From the NCBI GenBank assembly GCA_031430875.1, contig JANPCI010000397.1, positions 1-13,511 on the forward strand: a DNA stretch of 13,511 nt, written 5' to 3'. Both the position numbers and the translations under genes were made by a program. How positions within the stretch are numbered: the stretch's first letter is position 1; each line of letters begins with the position of its first letter. The notes under the pieces were generated by a model. It was not told where the DNA came from and did no database searches. It saw only the letters and a list, made by a program, of their open reading frames with translations. Source of the DNA: Sva-07 sp031430875. GTDB lineage: Bacteria; Actinomycetota; Acidimicrobiia; Acidimicrobiales; Ilumatobacteraceae. Of the stretch, positions 5,513 to 11,658 are shown one piece after another.

Positions 5513-6790
5513 ATGACGGCGATCTCGCGGCGGCTGTTGTCCGACACGGCGGCGATCGGCCATGACGGGATGCTCGAGATCGGTGGATGCTCGGTGGAGC
5601 AACTCGTCGAAGAGTTCGGCACACCGTTGTTCGTGTACGACGAAGCGCATCTGCGCGCCCGATGCCGCGAAGCTGTCGCCACGTTCGGTCCCGAACGCGT
5701 GATCTACGCCACGAAGGCCTTCCTGTGTCGGGCAATGGCGCGTCTCGCGTGCGACGAAGGCCTGTTGCTCGACGTCGCCACCGGTGGGGAACTGCATGTC
5801 GCGCTCGCCGCGGGGGTGCCGGCGAACGCTTGCACACTCCACGGCAACAACAAGTCCGGTGCCGAACTCCGCGACGCGATCGAGGCCGAGGTTCGCTACA
5901 TCGTCGTCGATTCGTTCGACGAACTCGATCGCCTCGACGTCCTTGCTGCCACCGGTGCCGGCCCGACCCCGCGTGTCGTACTGCGGATCACGCCCGGCGT
6001 ACATGCTCACACCCACGAGTTCATCGCCACCGGCCAGGACGATTCGAAGTTCGGCTTCAACCTTGCCAATGGTGACGCCCTGCTTGCGGTCGACCGTGCT
6101 CGCCGGTCCGAGTCGGTCGACCTCGTGGGAGTGCATTGCCACATCGGCTCCAACGTGTTCGCGGCGTCGTCGTTCGCCAAGGCCGCCGAGGTGATGGCCA
6201 ACTTCACCGTGCCCCTCGACCTCCCCGAACTGATCCTCGGCGGGGGCCTCGGGGTCGCCTACCTCGAGTCGGAGGAAGCGCCGACGATCACCCAGTGGGG
6301 GAGCGTGCTTCTCGACGCCTGCGAGTCGCTCGGCGTGCGCTCACGAGTGAGCGTCGAACCTGGCCGCGCCATTGTCGCGGCAGCTGCCATGACCATCTAC
6401 ACGGTCGGCACCATCAAGGAAATCCCCGGCGTGCGCACCTATGTCGCCGTCGATGGCGGCATGAGCGACAACCCGCGCCCGGTGCTCTACGGCTCGGGAT
6501 ACGAGTCGTTCCTGCCGAGAGAGCTCGACGGCGAGCGTGAGCTCACGGTGCGTCTCGTCGGCAAGCACTGCGAGTCCGGCGACGTGCTCGCGTTTTCCGC
6601 GCAGGTGCCGTCCGACATCGCCGTCGGTGACCTGCTCGCGATGCCGGTGACCGGTGCATACGGCCACTCGATGGGTTCCAACTACAACAAGATCACGCGG
6701 CCGCCAGTGGTCTTCGTCGCCGACGGCGATGCTCGTCTCGTGGTGCGTCGCGAGACCTACGACGACCTGCTGTCGACCGACGTCGGTTGA
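5513..6790 (+). CDS. lysA: Diaminopimelate decarboxylase
   Basis: 425 residues. It decarboxylates meso-diaminopimelate to L-lysine, the last step of lysine synthesis, with pyridoxal phosphate as cofactor, in the cytoplasm. The PLP lysine is K68 in YATKAF. Other fold-III decarboxylase motifs are DVATGGEL (88-95), HCHIGSN (208-214), the phosphate-binding GGGLG (243-247), EPGR (282-285), catalytic C353 in CESGD, and GAYGHSMGSNYN near the end. The start is ATG 5513, with GGAGG 7 bases upstream (5501-5505). It lies 133 bp after argS, separated by the tandem repeats and two-tier hairpin. A PemK-like gene begins 14 bp downstream. No lysine riboswitch is visible in the short upstream gap. Confidence 0.97.
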   Translation: MTAISRRLLSDTAAIGHDGMLEIGGCSVEQLVEEFGTPLFVYDEAHLRARCREAVATFGPERVIYATKAFLCRAMARLACDEGLLLDVATGGELHVALAAGVPANACTLHGNNKSGAELRDAIEAEVRYIVVDSFDELDRLDVLAATGAGPTPRVVLRITPGVHAHTHEFIATGQDDSKFGFNLANGDALLAVDRARRSESVDLVGVHCHIGSNVFAASSFAKAAEVMANFTVPLDLPELILGGGLGVAYLESEEAPTITQWGSVLLDACESLGVRSRVSVEPGRAIVAAAAMTIYTVGTIKEIPGVRTYVAVDGGMSDNPRPVLYGSGYESFLPRELDGERELTVRLVGKHCESGDVLAFSAQVPSDIAVGDLLAMPVTGAYGHSMGSNYNKITRPPVVFVADGDARLVVRRETYDDLLSTDVG

Positions 6791-6804
6791 CCTACGATTC
6801 CGCG

Positions 6805-7317
6805 ATGGGATCGCTTCTCGGGTCGATACGACGCCTCTTCGGCAAGACGGCACGCTCGATCTCTCCGTCCAAGTCGACATCCGGCAAGTCGTCGAGCCGT
6901 ACGACCACGAATGCGACCGAGGCACCAAGTCGGACGCGGCCGGTCACCAAGGGTGTGCGGGTCGAGTACACCCCCGACCTGGATGGCGATCCCGACCCCG
7001 GTGAGGTCGTGTGGACGTGGGTGCCATACGAGGACGACCCGAGCCAGGGCAAGGACCGCCCCGTGGTGATCATCGGGCGCACCGGCGACGATCTGGCAGG
7101 TGTGCCCCTCACCTCCAAGGATCACGACCGCGACGACGAGATTCCGGTCGGCACCGGCCCATGGGACCGCGACGGACGGCAGAGCTTTGCAAAGGTCGAC
7201 CAACTGCTCTCGATCGATCCCGACGCTGTTCGACGCGAAGGCGCGATTCTGTCTCGCAATCACTTCGACGATGTCGTCGCCGGGGTCGCAAGGTTCCACG
7301 ACGTCAACGAGACCTGA
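6805..7317 (+). CDS. PemK/MazF-fold protein without a visible antitoxin
   Basis: 170 residues from ATG 6805. Residues 1-55 are a basic, Ser/Thr-rich, probably disordered tail (LGSIRRLFGK, then SKSTSGKSSSRTTT). From about residue 55 the protein resembles the PemK/MazF family: GEVVWTWVPYED, GKDRPVVIIGR, TSKDHD, then QSFAKVDQLLSIDP and EGAILS. PemK/MazF proteins are usually mRNA endoribonuclease toxins, but no small antitoxin gene lies next to it, so a toxin role is unproven; it may be a domesticated single-gene member. It begins 14 bp after lysA and is probably co-transcribed with it. A TTG at 6787 overlapping the lysA stop is an alternative start; neither start has a good ribosome site. It converges on the lipoprotein gene downstream. 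Confidence 0.72.
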   Translation: MGSLLGSIRRLFGKTARSISPSKSTSGKSSSRTTTNATEAPSRTRPVTKGVRVEYTPDLDGDPDPGEVVWTWVPYEDDPSQGKDRPVVIIGRTGDDLAGVPLTSKDHDRDDEIPVGTGPWDRDGRQSFAKVDQLLSIDPDAVRREGAILSRNHFDDVVAGVARFHDVNET

Positions 7318-7346
7318 CCAGCCCGGCTCAAGATCGGGTCGGTCAG
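7314..7346. terminator. Small symmetric hairpin between convergent genes, possible bidirectional terminator
   Basis: CTGACC-AG-CCCG (7314-7325) faces CGGG-TC-GGTCAG (7335-7346) around a 9-base loop: 10 of 12 positions pair. It covers both stop codons and the 25-bp gap between the PemK-like gene and the reverse-strand lipoprotein gene. There is no T-tract on either side, so the terminator role is inferred from position. Confidence 0.45.
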
Positions 7347-8578
7347 GGCGTCGCCGTCATCGTCTCGTCGATCGGCTCGGCGATCAGCGCTGCCAGTGCG
7401 GTGCCTGTCGATCCGTCTGCCTCCACCACCAGATACACGCCGTACCGGTCGTCGAGATCGAGCCACGGTGTCGCCCCGTAGGCCCCCGGGTCGCTCAATC
7501 TGCCCGTGTCACGGTTGATCCACCAACCCATCCCGTACCCCCTTGCATTGGCTGACCCGTCGTACACCTCGGCGATCCGGTCGGCGTGCATCCGGTCGAT
7601 CGCTGCCGGGGTGAGCACCTGGCGATCGCCGCATCGGCCTTCACGGAGGTGCATCAGGAGCAACTCGGCGTAGTCGGGCGCCGTGATGTAGGCGCCGCCC
7701 TCCATGTTCGGGTTGTCGGTCGGCTCGAGGGTGGCGGGGTCGGCATCGAACGCGCTCGGGTAGGTGAACCCGAACGTGCCGAGCTGGGTCCATTGGTTGT
7801 TGAACGCGAGCGAGTCAACGCCGCAGGGTCCGACGTAGATGTCGTCGATGAGCTCAGCCCACGTTCGGCCCGACGCGGCCTCGGCCACTGCGCCGGCAAC
7901 CTGCCACTGGGCGCCGCCGTAGCGGAACTCGGTATCGGGAGCGGCGATGTCGGCATCGTCGCGGTCGGTGGTGAAGATCGACGCAGCACATTCGGCCAAC
8001 GTGCCCCCGGCGAGGTACTGGCAGATGTATGGCGAATAGACAGGGTTGGGCAGTAGCCCGACCAGGCCCGAACTGTTCGACAGCAGCTGGGCCGGTGTGA
8101 TCAGTGGGTTGCCGGCACCCCAGTCGACGACGTCGGCGACCGGGGCATCGATGTCGAGAAGCTTCTGGTCGTCGAGGGCCATCAGCACCCCGGCAACGAT
8201 CATCTTGCTCGATGAGGCGATCAGCGAGACGCGCTCGGCGCTGAACTCACCCCAGTACTCCTCGTGGACGATGCCATCACGTTCATCGACGATCACCAAC
8301 CCGGCACCCTCGAGTCCTCGTTCATCGACGAACGCCTGGACCACCGGTGAGATCGCCGAGAAGTCGTAGGAACGTGGCGCTGCGGTGCTGGTCGACGTGC
8401 TGGTCGATGTACTGGTCGCCGCGTTCGTCGAAGGGGGCGCAGCAACGGTCGTCGGAGTGGTCGACGCGACGGCGGCGTCGCCACTCGTGTTCGGCCGTGT
8501 CGATGAATCGGCGTTCGTCGATGTGCACGAGGCAGCCGCCAGCACAACGAGCGCCGTTGCAAGGTGCGCTCCTTTCAT
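7343..8578 (-). CDS. Serine-hydrolase (beta-lactamase/DD-peptidase-like) lipoprotein
   Basis: 411 residues. A short signal peptide ends in a lipobox-like AASC (C18), so it is probably a lipoprotein anchored on the outer face of the membrane. Residues about 19-70 are a low-complexity Ser/Thr/Ala/Pro linker including a run of TS dipeptides. The catalytic domain (about 72-405) resembles the class C beta-lactamase / PBP-like family: SxxK as SSSK (S122, K125) and a Tyr motif in FRYGGAQWQVAG (Y220) in place of YxN. The third, KTG/HxG-type motif is not clear; GAYGATPW is the best candidate. Substrate unknown; it may be a peptidase, esterase or lactamase. ATG 8578 gives the only complete signal peptide, but the SD-like AAAGGAG lies after it rather than before, so the message may be leaderless. 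It is divergent from hom (79-bp gap) and interrupts an otherwise plus-strand amino-acid gene row. Confidence 0.82.
   Translation of the reverse strand: MKGAHLATALVVLAAASCTSTNADSSTRPNTSGDAAVASTTPTTVAAPPSTNAATSTSTSTSTSTAAPRSYDFSAISPVVQAFVDERGLEGAGLVIVDERDGIVHEEYWGEFSAERVSLIASSSKMIVAGVLMALDDQKLLDIDAPVADVVDWGAGNPLITPAQLLSNSSGLVGLLPNPVYSPYICQYLAGGTLAECAASIFTTDRDDADIAAPDTEFRYGGAQWQVAGAVAEAASGRTWAELIDDIYVGPCGVDSLAFNNQWTQLGTFGFTYPSAFDADPATLEPTDNPNMEGGAYITAPDYAELLLMHLREGRCGDRQVLTPAAIDRMHADRIAEVYDGSANARGYGMGWWINRDTGRLSDPGAYGATPWLDLDDRYGVYLVVEADGSTGTALAALIAEPIDETMTATP
8385..8420. repeat. Three near-identical 12-bp units in the lipoprotein linker
   Basis: On the plus strand the units GTGCTGGTCGAC, GTGCTGGTCGAT and GTACTGGTCGCC follow one another (8385-8396, 8397-8408, 8409-8420). 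On the coding strand they encode the Thr-Ser dipeptide run of the linker. Such units can gain or lose copies without shifting the frame. Confidence 0.7.
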
Positions 8579-8657
8579 CGAGTCGATCGCCTGGTTTCAC
8601 CAGCGGGCACCGAAACGGTCATCGGGCGAACGTATCTGTCCCGTAGTCTCCAAGGTC

Positions 8658-9968
8658 GTGACGAGCAGCGTGAAAACAGTCCGGATCGGTGTTCTCGGGT
8701 GCGGCAACGTGGGGGCTGCGTTCGTGCAGCTCGTCGAGGCCCAACGCTCCTTCGTCGAGCGTCGCACCGGTTTGCGGCTCGAGGTGACCCGGGTCGCTGT
8801 TCGCAACCTGTCGGCTCCTCGCGACGTCGACCTCGCCGATGGCGTGCTGACCCGCGATGCACACAGCGTCGTCGCCGATCCCGATGTCGATCTGGTCGTC
8901 GAGGCGATCGGTGGCATCGAGCCGGCCCGTGAGCTGATCCTGGCCGCGCTGGCCAACGGTAAGCCGGTCGTCACTGCCAACAAGGAGCTGCTCGCCAACG
9001 TCGGCGCCGAGCTCTACTCCGCTGCTGACACGGCGGGTCGCGACCTGCTCTTCGAGGCGGCCGTCGCCGGGGGTATCCCGATCGTTCGAGCCTTGCGCGA
9101 GAGCCTCCACGGCGAACCGATCCGCCGTGTGCTTGGCATCATCAACGGCACCACTAACTTCATCCTCACCAAGATGACCGACGCGGTCGCCGGTGGCGGA
9201 GAGGCCGACTACGCAACGGCGCTGGCCGAGGCGCAGCGGCTCGGGTTCGCCGAGCGTGACCCGACCGCCGACGTTGAAGGGTTCGATGCCGGCGCCAAAG
9301 CAGCGATCATCGCCACCGTCGCATTCGGCGCAAAGGTCGTGGCGGGGGATGTCTACCACGAGGGAATCAGCCGGGTCACCGGCGCCGAGATCGCCATCGC
9401 CCACCGTCTCGGCTACGTCGTCAAGCTGCTGGGGATCATCGAACGTGACTCTGACTCTGGCGAGATCAGCGTGCGGGTGCATCCGGCCATGGTGCCGTTG
9501 CACCATCCGCTGGCGTCGGTGCGCGACAGCTTCAATGCGGTGTTCGTCGAGGGCGATTTCGTCGGCTCGCTGATGTTCTACGGCCGGGGCGCCGGCGGGG
9601 CCCCGACGGCGAGTGCTGTGTTCGGCGACGTGGTCGATGCGGCGATCAATCTGCGAAACGGCACCCATGGCTCGCTCGGCGCGCTCGAGCCCGCAACGGT
9701 GCTCGCCATCGACGAGACGTCGGCGGAGTATCTGTTGGGCCTCGACGTTGCCGACCGCCCCGGCGTACTGCATGCCGTCACCGGCGTCTTCGCGCAGCAT
9801 GGTGTGAGCATCCGCGTCGCCGAGCAGGAGGGCAACGGGCCCGACGCTCGTCTGGTGTTCATCACCCACGAAGCCCGCGAGTCCGACGTTCAGGCCACCG
9901 TGCGAGCGCTGCGTGAACTCGAGGTCGTGCGTAGCGTCGGCGGTCTGCTGCGTGTGATCGGCGACTGA
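8658..9968 (+). CDS. hom: Homoserine dehydrogenase with C-terminal ACT domain
   Basis: 436 residues. It reduces aspartate-semialdehyde to homoserine with NAD(P)H, at the branch to threonine and methionine, in the cytoplasm. The nucleotide-binding motif GVLGCGNVG is at 11-19 and VTANKELL (K109) at 105-112. The family core FEAAVAGGIPIVRALRESL runs from 132 to 150, followed by INGTTNFIL. The substrate/catalytic signature EGFDAGAKA contains D210 and K214. An ACT domain (about 358-434, with DRPGVLHAVTGVF) suggests feedback inhibition by threonine. I chose GTG 8658 because the conserved protein starts there; AAGG just upstream is a weak and close ribosome site, and GTG 8670 is an alternative. The frame is open far upstream, but that part is the shadow of the lipoprotein linker. 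thrC begins one base after its stop. Confidence 0.95.
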   Translation: MTSSVKTVRIGVLGCGNVGAAFVQLVEAQRSFVERRTGLRLEVTRVAVRNLSAPRDVDLADGVLTRDAHSVVADPDVDLVVEAIGGIEPARELILAALANGKPVVTANKELLANVGAELYSAADTAGRDLLFEAAVAGGIPIVRALRESLHGEPIRRVLGIINGTTNFILTKMTDAVAGGGEADYATALAEAQRLGFAERDPTADVEGFDAGAKAAIIATVAFGAKVVAGDVYHEGISRVTGAEIAIAHRLGYVVKLLGIIERDSDSGEISVRVHPAMVPLHHPLASVRDSFNAVFVEGDFVGSLMFYGRGAGGAPTASAVFGDVVDAAINLRNGTHGSLGALEPATVLAIDETSAEYLLGLDVADRPGVLHAVTGVFAQHGVSIRVAEQEGNGPDARLVFITHEARESDVQATVRALRELEVVRSVGGLLRVIGD

Positions 9969-9969
9969 G

Positions 9970-11349
9970 GTGCGCTACGTCTCCACGCGCGGGAGCGCGC
10001 CGGAACTCGGGTTTGCCGATGTGCTCCTCGCGGGCCTGGCCACCGACGGCGGGCTGTACGTGCCCGAGCGATGGCCGACGCTCGCGCCGAGTTCTGCGGT
10101 CACCTACGTCGAACGGGCAGTCGAGGTGATGCTGCCCTTCGTCGAGCCCGACCTCGATGAACTGACCTTGACCCAGCTGTGCACCGAGGCCTACGCCACG
10201 TTCCGCCATCCAGCCGTGGTGCCGTTGGTGCAACTCGACCATCGCCACTGGGTGCAGGAGTTGTTCCACGGTCCGACCCTCGCATTCAAGGACGTCGCGC
10301 TGCAGCTCGTCGGTCGGATGTTCGACCACGTGCTGGCTCAACGCGGCCGGCGGGTGACGATCGTCGGCGCCACCAGCGGCGACACCGGGTCGGCCGCAAT
10401 CGACGGGATTGCGGGGTGCGCACACGTCGACATCGTGATCCTCTACCCGCTCGGCCGCACGAGCGACGTGCAGCGCCGTCAGATGACAACCGTCGATCAA
10501 CCGAACGTCCACGCTGTTGCCGTCGAGGGCACGTTCGACGACTGCCAAGACCTCGTCAAGGCGATGTTCAACGATGCCGCATTCCGCGAACGCAATCAGC
10601 TGGCGGCAGTGAACTCGATCAACTGGGCGCGCGTGATGGCGCAGACCGTCTACTACGTGACGGCGGCCGAGACGTTCGCCGATCCCGTTACGTTCAGCGT
10701 GCCGACCGGCAACTTCGGCAACGTGCTCGCCGGCTGGATCGCCCGCGAGATGGGGGCGCCGATCCGAGACTTCATCGTGGCGTCGAACACCAACGACATC
10801 TTGTCGCGTTTCATCAACGACGCCGACATGACGACGCGTGACGTGGTGCCCACCGTGAGTCCGTCGATGGACATCCAGGTGTCGTCGAACTTCGAGCGCT
10901 TGCTGTTCGAGATGAACGGCCGCGATGGCGGGATGACCGCGGAGCAGTTGACCCGCCTTCGCTCAACGGGCTCTCTCGACGTGGAGCCCGATCAGCGCGA
11001 ACAGTTCATCTCGGGTCACTTCCGGGCGGCGGCGTTCGACGACGAAGCAACGATGACGGAGATCGGCCGCGTCTACCGCGAGACGGGGATGCTGCTCGAC
11101 CCGCACACGGCCACCGGCACTGCGGCCGCCGCACTTCTCACCGGCCTCGACGGGCCCGACCATCCGGTCGTGACGATGGCCACCGCGCACCCGGCCAAGT
11201 TTCCCGACGCCGTCGAGCGCGCTACCGGCCGTCGCCCGGCGCTTCCCGAGCATCTCGCCGATCTCTTCGACCTCCCCGAGCGCACCCAGACCGTCGCCAA
11301 CGACCTCGCCGCCGTGCAGGCCCTCCTCGAACACCTCACCATCCCCTGA
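9970..11349 (+). CDS. thrC: Threonine synthase (long type)
   Basis: 459 residues. It converts O-phospho-homoserine to threonine with pyridoxal phosphate, in the cytoplasm. The N-terminus MRYVSTRGSAPELGFADVLL and GLATDGGLYVPE are typical of the long (E. coli/fungal-like) threonine synthases. The PLP lysine is K107 in GPTLAFKDVALQ. GATSGDTGSAA (about 133-143), NSINWARVMAQ and the phosphate-binding GNFGN follow. It starts at GTG 9970, one base after the hom stop, so hom-thrC is an operon with likely translational coupling. Mycobacterial ThrC is, as I recall, a shorter type, so this long type is worth noting. The enzyme needs the product of homoserine kinase (thrB), which is not next to it here. 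Confidence 0.96.
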   Translation: MRYVSTRGSAPELGFADVLLAGLATDGGLYVPERWPTLAPSSAVTYVERAVEVMLPFVEPDLDELTLTQLCTEAYATFRHPAVVPLVQLDHRHWVQELFHGPTLAFKDVALQLVGRMFDHVLAQRGRRVTIVGATSGDTGSAAIDGIAGCAHVDIVILYPLGRTSDVQRRQMTTVDQPNVHAVAVEGTFDDCQDLVKAMFNDAAFRERNQLAAVNSINWARVMAQTVYYVTAAETFADPVTFSVPTGNFGNVLAGWIAREMGAPIRDFIVASNTNDILSRFINDADMTTRDVVPTVSPSMDIQVSSNFERLLFEMNGRDGGMTAEQLTRLRSTGSLDVEPDQREQFISGHFRAAAFDDEATMTEIGRVYRETGMLLDPHTATGTAAAALLTGLDGPDHPVVTMATAHPAKFPDAVERATGRRPALPEHLADLFDLPERTQTVANDLAAVQALLEHLTIP

Positions 11350-11358
11350 CGAGATCGG

Positions 11359-11460
11359 CTCCCCCGAACTCCCCGGCCATCTGAACCCCTGAAATTCGGA
11401 GCCAATGTTGCGCTGAGCGCAACGCTCACTCCGAATTTCAGATCGGGGAGGTTGGGGGAG
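11359..11460. repeat. Long imperfect palindrome between thrC and rho
   Basis: Outermost arms CTCCCCC (11359-11365) and GGGGGAG (11454-11460) pair, then CTCCCCG (11369-11375) with CGGGGAG (11444-11450). On the left a 13-base bulge (11376-11388) separates this from the inner hairpin at 11389-11441. About 102 bases are thus organised around one centre of symmetry (the TGA loop at 11414-11416). It occupies most of the gap where thrB is normally found. It could be a strong terminator, a structured leader for rho, or a small inverted-repeat element. Confidence 0.7.
11389..11441 (+). terminator. Two-tier hairpin after thrC, probable terminator
   Basis: Perfect 12-bp outer arms CTGAAATTCGGA (11389-11400) and TCCGAATTTCAG (11430-11441) enclose a 6x6 unpaired region and a perfect 7-bp inner stem GTTGCGC-TGA-GCGCAAC (11407-11423). 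It begins 39 bases after the thrC stop. There is no T-tract after it (GATCGGGGAG follows), so termination would not be of the classical intrinsic kind. The build (inner stem, internal loop, outer stem, C-rich left and G-rich right flanks) matches the hairpin at 5429-5482. Confidence 0.65.
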
Positions 11461-11466
11461 GATGCG

Positions 11467-11494
11467 TGGAGGGACAGGGTGGACGTGGTATGTT
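11467..11494 (+). promoter_or_regulatory. Candidate rho promoter
   Basis: TATGTT at 11489-11494 fits the TANNNT -10 pattern of actinobacterial promoters. The -35 region TGGAGG (11467-11472) is 16 bases upstream but matches poorly. It would give a rho leader of roughly 160 bases. The 11442-11658 gap otherwise shows a 12-bp perfect palindrome CCGAGATCTCGG (11525-11536) and no clear gene. Confidence 0.25.
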
Positions 11495-11658
11495 GACGGT
11501 TGCTCGGTTCGTCCGGGCCGCACCCCGAGATCTCGGTCGTGTGCGAATTCTGCCAGGGGAAATCCGTCTGTCAGCGCGATGTGCGCAACACACACCCCTC
11601 CCCCTGGTACTCCAACACTCGTGTCGTCGTTCCGGCGAACGAGAAGAGAGGAACCCTC

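Noticed and set aside
8592..8604. CTGG-TTTCA-CCAG stem between the lipoprotein gene and hom
   Set aside because: Only four base pairs; no threonine leader peptide or T-tract accompanies it, so no attenuator can be supported.
8619..9869. Long minus-strand open frame opposite hom
   Set aside because: No recognisable motif; it mirrors the codon bias of hom, which has full family motifs on the other strand.
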